Shown piece after piece: positions 1 through 7,660 of a stretch of DNA of 21,703 nt. How positions within the stretch are numbered: position 1 is the stretch's first letter; every line of letters begins with the position of its first letter. The DNA is from Candidatus Bathyarchaeota archaeon (GTDB taxonomy: Archaea > Thermoproteota > Bathyarchaeia > TCS64), in NCBI GenBank assembly GCA_018396515.1, contig JAGTQJ010000004.1:2409-24111 (forward strand). Reading direction: 5' to 3'. The notes beneath the pieces are model-generated. The model worked only from the letters and a program-made list of their open reading frames with translations, searched no databases and was not told the DNA's origin. Position numbers and translations under genes: made by a program.

Positions 1-1
1 A

Positions 2-538
2 AACATCATAGAGAGGATCCTCAGGGAGTCCCCGAGGAGGGATCACCGCCATAGGATAGAGCACTGCGAGGTCATGACCACAAACCAGATAGAGAGGCTC
101 AGGCAGCTCGGCATAATAGCCTCTATGCAGCCCAACTTCGTGGGGGAGTGGAGCGGGCCGGGGGGGATGTACGAGGCCCGCCTAGGAGCCGAGAGGCTGA
201 GGATGAACAACCCCTACAGGGCCCTTCTCGATGAGGGGATCCATGTAGCCTTCGGATCCGACTGCATGCCCTTCAACCCCATATACGGCCTCTGGTCCGC
301 CCTCAATCACCCGGTAAAGGAGAGCCGAATAGGGCTTGTGGAGGCGGTCAGGTGCTACACCCTTGAGGCCGCCTATGCATCCTTCATGGAGGATTTGACC
401 GGGAGCATAGAGCCGGGGAAGCTCGCAGACATAGTCATCTTAGACGAGGATCTAACCAGTATAATGCCTGACAGGGTGAGGGATGTGAAGGTGAGGATGA
501 CCATAGTCAACGGCAAGATCCTCTACTCCAAGGATTAA
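2..538 (+). CDS. Amidohydrolase family 3 (YtcJ-like), 3' part only
   Basis: C-terminal part of a metal-dependent amidohydrolase; the frame is open to the left edge, so the start lies outside the window. It keeps the HRIEHCE segment (bases 48-68), which supplies a metal-ligand histidine late in the barrel, then an ASMQPNF strand and FGSDCMPFNP with the aspartate expected to bind metal and activate water. The tail SIEPGKLADIVILDEDL is the usual composite beta-sandwich end of this superfamily, where the N- and C-termini fold together. The substrate is not predictable; relatives act on amides, carbamates or cyclic imides. It lies 24 nt before the dehydrogenase gene, same strand, so probably one transcript. 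A paralogue is encoded at 5269-6906, with one nearly identical DNA patch. Confidence 0.88.
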   Translation, partial: NIIERILRESPRRDHRHRIEHCEVMTTNQIERLRQLGIIASMQPNFVGEWSGPGGMYEARLGAERLRMNNPYRALLDEGIHVAFGSDCMPFNPIYGLWSALNHPVKESRIGLVEAVRCYTLEAAYASFMEDLTGSIEPGKLADIVILDEDLTSIMPDRVRDVKVRMTIVNGKILYSKD

Positions 539-562
539 AGCGTCTAGCGGTGGGAGTTTGGT

Positions 563-1510
563 ATGTACAAAGAGATAGAGACCATCGCATGCGTGGGAGC
601 TGGCCTTGTAGGCCAGGGATGGGCAGCCATATTCGTCCTGAAGGGGTTCAAGGTCATCCTCGAAGACTTGAAGTCCGAGAAGCTCGATGAGGCCTTCAGG
701 AGGGTGAAGGGCCACATACGCTTCCTGGTAGAAGCTGGTCTAGGTGAGGATGCCGAGGGAGCGATAGGGAGGGTTAGGATTACGACAGAACTCGAGGATG
801 CCCTCCAGGAGGCAGATTATGTCCAGGAGTCGATCTATGAGAGCTATGAGGCGAAAAGGTCGATCTACAGGGAGATGGATGAGGCCGCGCCGAGGGAGTG
901 CATCCTGGCCAGCAGCACCTCCGGCCTCCTTATGACCGAGATCCAGAGAGCCGTGAGGAGGTTTCCCGAGAGGTGTATCGTGGCCCATCCCTGGAACCCC
1001 GTACACCTGATCCCCCTAGTTGAGATCTGCCCAGGTGAATTCACATCAAAAGAGACCATCTATAGAACCAGAGATCTCATGGAGCGTATCGGAAAGATAC
1101 CTGTGGTTCTGAGGAAAGAGGTTCCTGGGTTCATAGGGAACAGGCTCTCCGCCGCCCTCTGGAGGGAGGCTCTAGACCTCGTGGATAAGGGAGTGGCCTC
1201 AGTAGAGGATGTCGACAAGGTCGTATGGGCTGGACCTGGGTTGAGATGGGCATTGATGGGCCCCTTCATGACATATCACCTCGGGGGAGGGGCTGGAGGC
1301 ATAGGGTACCTGATGAGGCACATCGGCCCCACGAAGGCCGCTTGGCTTGAGACCATGGCTAAGTGGATCCAGCCCCCTGAAACAGCTGTGGAGAAGGCGA
1401 TAAATGGTGTGGAGGAGATGACCGGCGGCAGGCCCGTTGAGGAGCTTGAGAGGTGGAGAGACGAGAGGCTGGTCAACCTAATTAAGCTCCTCGGAGAGAA
1501 ACGGTTTTAA
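563..1510 (+). CDS. 3-hydroxyacyl-CoA dehydrogenase / L-carnitine dehydrogenase-like oxidoreductase
   Basis: A 315-residue NAD-dependent dehydrogenase of the 3-hydroxyacyl-CoA dehydrogenase, lambda-crystallin and L-carnitine dehydrogenase superfamily. The N-terminal Rossmann domain has the GAGLVG dinucleotide loop (residues 12-17) followed by an acidic residue at the end of strand 2. SSTSG (117-121) and HPWNP (142-146, probable catalytic His142), with Glu154 as its likely partner, are the family active-site motifs. The C-terminal helical domain has VPGFIGNRL (187-195) and GPGLRWALMGPF, which resembles carnitine dehydrogenases more than fatty-acid beta-oxidation enzymes. Full family length. 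The ATG is chosen because it lies just before the Rossmann strand and is preceded by a GGTGGG-like site. It probably oxidises a beta-hydroxy acid derivative taken up or released by its neighbours; the substrate is unproven. Confidence 0.87.
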   Translation: MYKEIETIACVGAGLVGQGWAAIFVLKGFKVILEDLKSEKLDEAFRRVKGHIRFLVEAGLGEDAEGAIGRVRITTELEDALQEADYVQESIYESYEAKRSIYREMDEAAPRECILASSTSGLLMTEIQRAVRRFPERCIVAHPWNPVHLIPLVEICPGEFTSKETIYRTRDLMERIGKIPVVLRKEVPGFIGNRLSAALWREALDLVDKGVASVEDVDKVVWAGPGLRWALMGPFMTYHLGGGAGGIGYLMRHIGPTKAAWLETMAKWIQPPETAVEKAINGVEEMTGGRPVEELERWRDERLVNLIKLLGEKRF

Positions 1511-1539
1511 GCATCCCATTCACTTCGACCCTGAAAATC

Positions 1540-1821
1540 ATGGGAAAGTTGATAACAGTTGAGATAATAATCCGGGGGGACATAATAGAGAGGAATATAA
1601 TCCTGAAACTTGCGAACAGGCTTAGGGATTCGAGGCTCAGGGCAGACTTCAGCAGCTGCATAGCTGTCCCGCCATTCCTCATGGCAGTTGAGAGGAGATA
1701 CCCAAGCCTAGCCGTCCTCTACGCCACAGTCGACATAGAGGACCTATTCCAGTTCAAGAGCCTCATCCAAGGCCTGTGCATGGAGGAGAGCTGCGTCATC
1801 CACTCCATAAGGGAGTTGTGA
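1540..1821 (+). CDS. Conserved-looking hypothetical small protein (93 aa)
   Basis: I do not recognise this protein. It begins with a hydrophobic beta strand (residues 3-12) and a helix rich in Arg/Leu, then a Cys-containing stretch (Cys40), a second strand (LAVLYATVDI, 77-86 region by pattern) and an acidic helix with two more cysteines near the end. No membrane segment or signal peptide. The alternating strand-helix pattern suggests a small alpha/beta fold such as a ferredoxin-like or ACT-type domain, but this is a guess from pattern only. It sits in the same-strand run between the dehydrogenase (29 nt upstream) and the transporter (10 nt downstream), and its stop codon overlaps the transporter's ribosome binding site, which supports it being a translated member of the operon. 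Confidence 0.6.
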   Translation: MGKLITVEIIIRGDIIERNIILKLANRLRDSRLRADFSSCIAVPPFLMAVERRYPSLAVLYATVDIEDLFQFKSLIQGLCMEESCVIHSIREL

Positions 1822-1824
1822 GGG
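1818..1824 (+). promoter_or_regulatory. Ribosome binding site deciding the TTG start of the DASS transporter
   Basis: GTGAGGG overlaps the stop codon of the upstream 93-aa gene and lies 7 nt before a TTG at 1832. No in-frame ATG occurs upstream, and the next in-frame start-like codons would cut into the first membrane segment, so the TTG is preferred. Confidence 0.6.
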
Positions 1825-1831
1825 CTCTAAC

Positions 1832-3181
1832 TTGAGGGCCGCAAGGAGGGCGTTCATAACAGCTGTGGTGGCGTCTGCCGCAGCCGCCGCATACCTTTCC
1901 ACCCCAGCCCTTCTGGATCAAGGAGAGAGGGCAGCCCTGGTCGTGCTGATAGCCGCTGCGGGGCTCTGGATAACCGAGGCCGTCCCCCTCGTCGCCACAG
2001 CCCTCCTCATCCCCCTCCTCCAATCCCTCTTAGGGGTCCAATCCTTCGGAGATAGCCTGAGGCCATTCTTCGACCCCGTCGTTATGCTCCTCCTCGGGGG
2101 TTTTCTCCTAGCCGCCGCAGTCGAGAAATACGACCTGGATGAGTACCTAGCATCCCGGGTCGTCTCCAGGGCTAAGGCGGATGTCCGGATCCTGCTCCTG
2201 GTGATGATGATCGCCACCATGAGTCTATCCCTCTGGATAAGCAACACGGCCGCGGCTGCGATAATGATGACACTAGCCCTGAAACTCGTGGAGGGGAGTG
2301 AGGAGAAGGGGGATAACTTCCCGAAGGTTCTCGTCCTCGGAATAGCCTACTCGGCGACCCTGGGGGGTGTGGGGACCCTTGTCGGAACCACTACGACAGC
2401 GATGGCCGCCGGCACCCTGAAGAGGCTGGCGGGGGTGGAGATAACTTTCCTGGGCTGGATCCTCTACGGCCTCCCCGTATCCCTACTCATGGTTCTGGTC
2501 TGCTGGGCCCTCCTCCTCTTCCTCTTCCCCTGTGGAGGGGGGAAGCCTCCCACTCCTGAGTTAGCGATGAGGCCCCTGAATAGGAGGCAGAGGCTCACCC
2601 TCGCGGTATTCGCTTTATCCATCATCCTGTGGCTCACGGAGAGGATCCACGGCCTTTCCTCCAATGTGGTAGCCGCCGTGATAACCATGATCCTCTTCTT
2701 CTCAGGCCTCTTGGATGAGAGGGACCTCTCGAGGGTTAACTGGGGAATCCTAATCCTCATCGGAGGGGGCCTAAGCCTCGGAGAGGCGCTGGAGGTATCT
2801 GGGCTTATGAACAGGATTGGGGAGGCACTCCTCATACTCACAAGAGGGGCTGGTACCATTCTCATAGTCCTACTAGTCTCCTTCTTCGGCATCGTTATCA
2901 CCATTGTAGCGAGCAACACGGCCAGCGCGGCCATATTCCTCCCAATAGCTATTGGGATAGCCTCCTCTACGGGGATCAGCCCCACCATACTAGCAGCTAT
3001 AGTCGGGATAACCACAAGCCTAGACTTCATGCTTCCTGTGGGCACCCCGCCAAACGCTATAGCCTATAGCACGGGAAAGGTGAGCCTGAGGGAGATGATC
3101 AAGGCAGGCCTTATCCTGGACATCTTTGGAGGCCTAATAACCTCCGCCCTAGCCATAACCATATGGCCTCATATCGCCTGA
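1832..3181 (+). CDS. SLC13/DASS-family divalent anion (dicarboxylate or sulfate) transporter
   Basis: A 449-residue membrane protein with about 11-12 hydrophobic segments, typical of the divalent anion:sodium symporter family (INDY/SdcS). Both inverted repeats carry the substrate-binding Ser-Asn-Thr motif: SNTAAAA (137-143) and SNTASAA in the second half. The second half has the canonical LPVGTPPNAIAY loop. In the first half the matching loop is GTLVGTTTTAM (181-191), so the usual Pro-Pro-Asn or similar is replaced by threonines; this may alter ion coupling. Likely substrates are C4-dicarboxylates, other organic acids or sulfate. It is the last gene of a same-strand run with a 3-hydroxyacyl-type dehydrogenase and an amidohydrolase, which favours an organic-acid substrate. 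Starts with TTG (see the ribosome binding site entry). Confidence 0.88.
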   Translation: MRAARRAFITAVVASAAAAAYLSTPALLDQGERAALVVLIAAAGLWITEAVPLVATALLIPLLQSLLGVQSFGDSLRPFFDPVVMLLLGGFLLAAAVEKYDLDEYLASRVVSRAKADVRILLLVMMIATMSLSLWISNTAAAAIMMTLALKLVEGSEEKGDNFPKVLVLGIAYSATLGGVGTLVGTTTTAMAAGTLKRLAGVEITFLGWILYGLPVSLLMVLVCWALLLFLFPCGGGKPPTPELAMRPLNRRQRLTLAVFALSIILWLTERIHGLSSNVVAAVITMILFFSGLLDERDLSRVNWGILILIGGGLSLGEALEVSGLMNRIGEALLILTRGAGTILIVLLVSFFGIVITIVASNTASAAIFLPIAIGIASSTGISPTILAAIVGITTSLDFMLPVGTPPNAIAYSTGKVSLREMIKAGLILDIFGGLITSALAITIWPHIA

Positions 3182-3187
3182 ACCGGC

Positions 3188-4369
3188 TCAGACCTTCACA
3201 CCCATCTTAAGAACGGCTAAACCCCCAAGGTATATCGCTAAGCCTATTATGAAGATGCTGGTCAGGCCGAACCCTGAGGCAATATAGGCCGCGATCACGG
3301 GCGCAACGACGCCCATAACCTCCCCGGGTAGGAAGAAGAGGGAGTATCCAAGCCCCCTCCGCCTGCTGGGGGATAGGCTCGCGACGATCGCGGAGTTGGC
3401 CGCCATTCCAAGGGTATTGCAGAACCCATAGGCTAGGTACAAGATCACGAACCCCGCCACACCCGGGGATATGACCGCGGCGCCTAGGCATAAGTAGGCC
3501 ATCCCAAGCGAGGCCATAAGCCATCTCTTCTCCCCAAGCCTTGAGGCCACCGCCCCCCCTATCGGGGCGGCTACAAGCCCGAGTAGGGAGCTGCTTCCAA
3601 ATACTAGGCTTGCAAGGGTCTCTCCGAGCCCCCTGTTCTCCACGAGGTAGATCGGGAGGAAGACCTCTATCATCTGGGCCGCCATATTCCTCAATCCGGT
3701 GTAGAATAGGAAGAGGATCATGCTCGATGTGAGGATGGAGCACTCTTCGACCTTGCCGCCGATCTCCCCATCCTCCTTGAGATCCCCCGTAGGCTCGGAT
3801 CTCAACCTCAATACAGCGACCAAGCCCAGCAAGATAGGGAAAGCCCAGAAGAGGTAGACCTGCCTCCAGCCGAATGCGAAGATCCCCATTAGGATGCTTA
3901 CGGATATAGGGCCCAAGGCCATCCCTAGGGTTCCCCCAGCCCCATGGATCCCAAGCGCCTTGGACCTATCCCTTGGTGCGAACATCCTCGTCGTGAAGCT
4001 GTATGAAGCTGGGTGATACATGACAGTGTTTATGTAGACAAGGCTTACGGCGACCGTCAACATCTCGGGGTTTATGGTCTGGCTCGCCAATAGGCTTCCG
4101 AGAATGGCTAGGGTGAAGCTCACGATGATCATCCTCTTCGATCCGAAGCGGTCTGAGAGGAGCCCGGTTGGGATGCCGAGTAGGGCTTGGCAGAGGAATG
4201 GGATGGCCGCGATGACGCCGAGCTGCTGTAGGGATAGGTCGAACTCCCTCCTTATCGTGGGGAATAGGGCTAGATGTATCCTCTGGAATACATGCGTCAA
4301 TGTATGAGTAACTGTCATGACTATAAGCCCATAACTAAGGATCCCCACGCTTCTCTGAGAGGCCTTCAT
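3188..4369 (-). CDS. Major facilitator superfamily transporter
   Basis: A 393-residue protein with about 12 hydrophobic helices in two halves separated by a charged central loop (SEPTGDLKEDGEIGGKVEE). The MFS motif A between helices 2 and 3 is clear: GLLSDRFGSKR (69-79). The rest shows glycine-rich helices typical of sugar-phosphate/drug-type exporters of this superfamily, but no substrate signature that I recognise. The start is an ATG preceded by a strong AAAGGAGAT site 7 nt upstream, and a TTAAATAGG TATA-like element lies further up at 4408-4416, giving a leader of roughly 18 nt. It converges on the DASS gene with only 6 nt between the stops. Confidence 0.87.
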   Translation of the reverse strand: MKASQRSVGILSYGLIVMTVTHTLTHVFQRIHLALFPTIRREFDLSLQQLGVIAAIPFLCQALLGIPTGLLSDRFGSKRMIIVSFTLAILGSLLASQTINPEMLTVAVSLVYINTVMYHPASYSFTTRMFAPRDRSKALGIHGAGGTLGMALGPISVSILMGIFAFGWRQVYLFWAFPILLGLVAVLRLRSEPTGDLKEDGEIGGKVEECSILTSSMILFLFYTGLRNMAAQMIEVFLPIYLVENRGLGETLASLVFGSSSLLGLVAAPIGGAVASRLGEKRWLMASLGMAYLCLGAAVISPGVAGFVILYLAYGFCNTLGMAANSAIVASLSPSRRRGLGYSLFFLPGEVMGVVAPVIAAYIASGFGLTSIFIIGLAIYLGGLAVLKMGVKV

Positions 4370-4375
4370 CGCGAT

Positions 4376-4384
4376 CTCCTTTGA
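4376..4384 (-). promoter_or_regulatory. Shine-Dalgarno site of the MFS gene
   Basis: On the minus strand AAAGGAGAT precedes the ATG by about 6-7 nt. It is one of the few textbook ribosome binding sites before a first gene in this window; most first genes here look leaderless. Confidence 0.65.
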
Positions 4385-4407
4385 GACTCATAGAGGAGCC
4401 CAATAAA

Positions 4408-4416
4408 CCTATTTAA
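4408..4416 (-). promoter_or_regulatory. TATA-like box of the MFS gene
   Basis: TTAAATAGG on the minus strand, centre about 43 nt before the ATG, predicts a start of transcription near 4386 and a short leader that contains the Shine-Dalgarno site. Confidence 0.45.
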
Positions 4417-4665
4417 GATTATCATGTTTGCGAGAAACCGCCAGCTTCAGCCTCATAAAAATGGTGCAAATCATACGCTTGGAAAAGCTTGGAAGGAAAT
4501 ATTAAGTCTTCAAGTGTGCCTTAATCATCGGAACATGGTGGCCTATGACCTTTTAGGACTATTCGAATTGGTGGAGGAACAGATAATAAACCTTATTTTC
4601 TATTTTTAATATCAACGATCATTAGCTCACCAAAATGATTGATCTCGATTTTGGTTTTTCCTCAA

Positions 4666-4677
4666 GATTTAAATTTT
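4666..4677 (+). promoter_or_regulatory. TATA-like box of the HD-domain gene
   Basis: GATTTAAATTTT is centred about 29 nt before the ATG at 4701, so the transcript would begin at or next to the start codon. This argues against an upstream ATG at 4635, which would place the promoter inside the coding region. Confidence 0.5.
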
Positions 4678-4700
4678 CAAGTGCAATCAACCTTTATCAA

Positions 4701-5252
4701 ATGGTCTCGATTGAGGAAGCCCTAGACAGAGTGAGGCTTCATGTTAGAAACGCCAATCTAGTAAAGCACATGATCGCGGTCTCCTCGATAATGCGGGGGC
4801 TGGCTGAGAGGCTTGGGGAGGAGCCTGAGCTATGGGGGGCGGTGGGCATGCTCCACGATATAGATTATGAGGAGGTTGGTGAGGACTGGGAAAGACATGG
4901 CCTCCTCTCAGCCGAGATGGTGTCGGATATCCTTCCTGAGGAAGCCCTCCACGCTATAAAGGCGCATAACCAGATGACTGGGGTTAAGGCTGAGAGGAGG
5001 ATGGATGTGGCCCTCATCGCTGCCGACGCCCTCTCGGGCTTGGTAGTCGCCACAGCCCTCATGATGCCGGGGAAGAGGCTTGAGGAGGTCAAGGTGAGCA
5101 GCCTCCGGAGGAAGTTCAAGGACGGCTCCTTTGCGAGGGGTGTGAGCAGGGATAACATAATGAGGTGCGAGGAGCTGGGCATAAAACTCGACGAGTTCTT
5201 CGAAATAGGCCTGGGGTCGATGAGGAAGGTGGCTGCCGATATAGGCTTATAG
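4701..5252 (+). CDS. HD-domain metal-dependent phosphohydrolase
   Basis: A 183-residue single-domain HD superfamily protein. The metal ligands are in the expected order: His23 (VKHM), His52-Asp53 (MLHDID), further histidines at 66 and 89, and Asp109 (ALIAADALSG). Such stand-alone HDIG proteins hydrolyse nucleotides or phosphoesters; the true substrate is unknown. A start at 4635 would add 22 residues that look non-coding; 4701 is chosen because of the TATA-like box 29 nt upstream and because the family begins shortly before the first helix. It converges with the amidohydrolase at 5269-6906, with only 16 nt between stops. Confidence 0.85.
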   Translation: MVSIEEALDRVRLHVRNANLVKHMIAVSSIMRGLAERLGEEPELWGAVGMLHDIDYEEVGEDWERHGLLSAEMVSDILPEEALHAIKAHNQMTGVKAERRMDVALIAADALSGLVVATALMMPGKRLEEVKVSSLRRKFKDGSFARGVSRDNIMRCEELGIKLDEFFEIGLGSMRKVAADIGL

Positions 5253-5268
5253 CTTGAAGCGGTGTACC

Positions 5269-6906
5269 CTAGGCCTTGTAGACGGTCTTGCCTCCTAGTA
5301 TGGTTCTAAGAACCTTCACGTCCTTTATCTCGTCCTCAGGACATGTGAGGATATCCCTGTCAATTATGATCAGGTCTGCGAGCTTGCCCGGCTCTATGCT
5401 TCCGGTCAAATCCTCCATGAAGGATGCATATGCGCCGTTCCATGTATACATCTTTATGGCCTCCTCCCTGGTCACCCCTTCCCACCTCCCCAACTCCAGG
5501 TTTTTGACCTCGGTCCTCCTGGCTATGGATGCCCAGAGGCTCACGAAGGGAGGGTAGGGGGTGACCGGCGAGTCCGTCCCCGAGGCCACCAAGATGCCTC
5601 CGTCTATCCATGACCTGTGGGGCAGGAGCTCTGCAGCCCTCCTAGGGCCCACATTCTCGTAGTAGCTGTCCCCGAGGTAGTATAGGAAGCTGGGCTGGGA
5701 GGCGACGACGACACCTAGGCGGCGGCAGTCCTCGATGTTCTCCCTGCTGGGCTGGTATGCGTGGATGAGGGTATACCTCCTCCCCATGATGCTTCTCTTT
5801 CTATCCGTCTCTTTGAAGGCCTCTAGGACGATATCCATCGCTTTTCCCCCCGCACAGTGGACCCCAACAGTCATGCCCTGCTGGTTCGCCTCATCAACCA
5901 GCCTCTGGAGGCTCTCTCTATGGAGGGTGAGGACGCCGTAGTTCTCCGGCTCCCCCTCATATGGCTCCCTGAGAAGGGCTGTGCGGCCCCCGATCCCCCC
6001 ATCTATTAGGAGCTTCAACCCCAGGAATCTGAGCATGCTACTGCCGAAGCCCGTGAGCAGGGGGAACTCCCTGATCCTCCTCAACCCCTCCTCCACGGGT
6101 TCTCCTCCCTCCAAGCCCCTGAGCATCATGCTGACCCTGACCGTCAGCCTACCCTCTGAGAGGGCCTTCTGGTAAGCCCTCATATCCTCGGCCGACAGTC
6201 CAGGCTCTATAACCCCAGTTATCCCGGCCATGTTTAGGGCCTTGGAGGCCATCTCTATAGCCTCAACCTTCCTCTCTAATGTTGGGGGAGGTATATACTT
6301 CCTCACCAGGTTGAAGGCCGGCGCCTCCCTCAGGATGCCAGTGGGCTCTCCCCTCTCATCCTTATCTATCACACCTCCCAAGGGCTGGGGTGTATCTCTG
6401 CTGATCCCAGCGATCTCCAGGGCCTTACTGTTAACCACGACGATATGCCCACATGTCCTTGTCAGGATGACCGGGTTATCAGGCGCCGCCTTATCGAGAT
6501 CCCATCTCGTTGGGAATCTATGTTCCTCCAGCTTCGCTTGGTCCCAGCCCCTACCCTCGATCCACTCTCCAGGTCCAAGCCTCTCAGCCCTCTCCCTCAC
6601 TGCATCTAGGATATCAGAGATAGATCTCCTAGGCGGGGTCCTGCAGTCTATCATGAACATGCTTAAACCCGTCCCTAGCATGTGGATGTGGGAGTCTATC
6701 AATCCAGGTAGAACCATTCTCCCCTCCAGGTCTATAACCTCGGTTCCATCTCCCACAAACCCTTTGATCTCCTCGTTTGAACCCACTGCGATTATCCGCT
6801 CACCCTTAACCGCTATTGCCTCCGCAATCCTGAAGCTGGGGTCAACGGTCACGACCTTCCCGTTCAAAAGGGCTAGGTCCGCCCTGCATGACCCTAAACT
6901 AGACAT
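5269..6906 (-). CDS. Amidohydrolase family 3 (YtcJ-like), complete
   Basis: A 545-residue metal-dependent hydrolase of the amidohydrolase superfamily, full length. The N-terminal sandwich (residues 10-60) leads into GLIDSHIHM (69-76) with the HxH metal motif. Later come TVGVHCAGGKAMD, YTLIHAY (metal/active-site His) and ASGTDSPVTPY with the catalytic Asp, then the C-terminal SIEPGKLAD tail closing the sandwich. Relatives include N-substituted formamide deformylase and exoenzyme regulatory protein AepA; the substrate cannot be predicted. The ATG is preceded by GAGAGG (spacing about 4) and by a TATA-like box at 6937-6945. It is a paralogue of the partial gene at the left edge; overall they are well diverged, except for a 60-nt patch differing at only three silent third positions. 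Confidence 0.93.
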   Translation of the reverse strand: MSSLGSCRADLALLNGKVVTVDPSFRIAEAIAVKGERIIAVGSNEEIKGFVGDGTEVIDLEGRMVLPGLIDSHIHMLGTGLSMFMIDCRTPPRRSISDILDAVRERAERLGPGEWIEGRGWDQAKLEEHRFPTRWDLDKAAPDNPVILTRTCGHIVVVNSKALEIAGISRDTPQPLGGVIDKDERGEPTGILREAPAFNLVRKYIPPPTLERKVEAIEMASKALNMAGITGVIEPGLSAEDMRAYQKALSEGRLTVRVSMMLRGLEGGEPVEEGLRRIREFPLLTGFGSSMLRFLGLKLLIDGGIGGRTALLREPYEGEPENYGVLTLHRESLQRLVDEANQQGMTVGVHCAGGKAMDIVLEAFKETDRKRSIMGRRYTLIHAYQPSRENIEDCRRLGVVVASQPSFLYYLGDSYYENVGPRRAAELLPHRSWIDGGILVASGTDSPVTPYPPFVSLWASIARRTEVKNLELGRWEGVTREEAIKMYTWNGAYASFMEDLTGSIEPGKLADLIIIDRDILTCPEDEIKDVKVLRTILGGKTVYKA

Positions 6907-6936
6907 AAACCTCTCTTATCTAGATACGCTAATTGT

Positions 6937-6945
6937 AATATAAAG
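6937..6945 (-). promoter_or_regulatory. TATA-like box of the complete amidohydrolase gene
   Basis: CTTTATATT on the minus strand, centred about 35 nt before the ATG. Transcription would start near 6915, leaving a leader of about 9 nt that carries GAGAGG. Confidence 0.45.
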
Positions 6946-7149
6946 GATGCACAGGAGAGATATAGATCTGAACCTTTTTTGCTTTGAAAGGCCTCTTATC
7001 GAAGCGCGAAATCTAAGAGTGGGTCTTTAATGCGATGTCCCCCCCACCTTATATCATCTACCTCAGGCGTTATCCACGAAGCTCAACTAAGCAGGTTGTC
7101 ATAAGGCTGGTGGATGTTTTGAGGACCTTCAGTTGGCCTGAGGCTCCTT

Positions 7150-7605
7150 CTAGCCCAGGATTATGGTTATCTCCTTTAGTAGTGGGATGGGGTGTACCCT
7201 TCTCCCCCTCCTCTCCAGCTTTACAAAGCCCATCTCCTCCAAAACCTTCAGATCCTCGTAGACATTCTTAATGTCTCTGCCTATCTTCGCTGCAAGCTCG
7301 TTTATCGATTGGAAATTCATGGATGAGATCGTGTCTAGGATCTCGATTCTTTTTGGTGTGAGCTTAGATAGGCATTCCCCATCAAGATCAAGGGTCTCCT
7401 CCCTATAATACTCGAACTCCTCTCCCTCCCTGTAGGCGCTTAGGGCGTGGAGCATCTCCACCCACTCCATATACTCCTCAAGTTCACCCCCATCTAGGTA
7501 TATCTCCTCCGAGCCAATACCCCTCCAACCATGCTTCCTCTTGAGATAAAATATCCTATCGAGGGCCTCCCCCATCGATATCCTGAGGACCATCCTAGCC
7601 TGCAT
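7150..7605 (-). CDS. Archaeal winged-helix transcriptional regulator (HVO_A0114-like)
   Basis: A 151-residue protein. The C-terminal half (about 81-150) is a winged helix: LTPKRIEILDTI, then the helix-turn-helix SINELAAKIGRDIKNVYEDLKVLEEMGFVKLE, and a basic wing. This sequence pattern matches the predicted DNA-binding proteins called HVO_A0114 in archaea. The N-terminal half is acidic and aromatic-rich (EYMEWVEMLHAL, EEFEYYREE) and may be a dimerisation or sensing part. A TTG at 7623 would also open the frame, but the ATG at 7605 sits about 27 nt from the TATA core and gives a leaderless transcript. It is transcribed divergently from rtcB out of the same TATA box, so it could control rtcB, itself, or both. 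Confidence 0.75.
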   Translation of the reverse strand: MQARMVLRISMGEALDRIFYLKRKHGWRGIGSEEIYLDGGELEEYMEWVEMLHALSAYREGEEFEYYREETLDLDGECLSKLTPKRIEILDTISSMNFQSINELAAKIGRDIKNVYEDLKVLEEMGFVKLERRGRRVHPIPLLKEITIILG

Positions 7606-7627
7606 TATTGGTGTTAAAACCAAAAAT

Positions 7628-7637
7628 ACTTATAAAC
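7628..7637. promoter_or_regulatory. Shared, symmetric TATA box for the regulator and rtcB
   Basis: The core TTATAA (7630-7635) is its own reverse complement. Its centre is about 27 nt from the regulator's ATG (7605, minus) and about 28 nt from an rtcB ATG (7661, plus), the usual archaeal TATA-to-start distance on both sides. Plus-strand sequence upstream of the core is A-rich, minus-strand sequence upstream is G-rich, so the two BRE elements differ. Confidence 0.6.
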
Positions 7638-7660
7638 CCTCCCGGGAGATGAAGAGAGGT

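Larger units (their letters stand above)
4385..4700. other. Intergenic region, no supported gene
   Basis: About 315 nt of A+T-rich sequence between the divergent MFS and HD-domain genes. It contains a possible 61-codon frame at 4424-4609 (+), which has no recognisable domain, no ribosome binding site and codon use unlike the neighbours; I do not call it. Promoter elements for both flanking genes lie at its two ends. Confidence 0.5.

Noticed and set aside
2464..3045. 193-codon minus-strand frame
   Set aside because: Antisense to the DASS transporter, whose motifs and membrane segments are clear.
4424..4609. 61-codon plus-strand frame between the MFS and HD genes
   Set aside because: No ribosome binding site, A+T-rich codon use unlike neighbouring genes, no domain pattern; probably chance.
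6230..6943. 237-codon plus-strand frame
   Set aside because: Lies antisense to the complete amidohydrolase and shows Ser/Leu/Pro-rich shadow composition.
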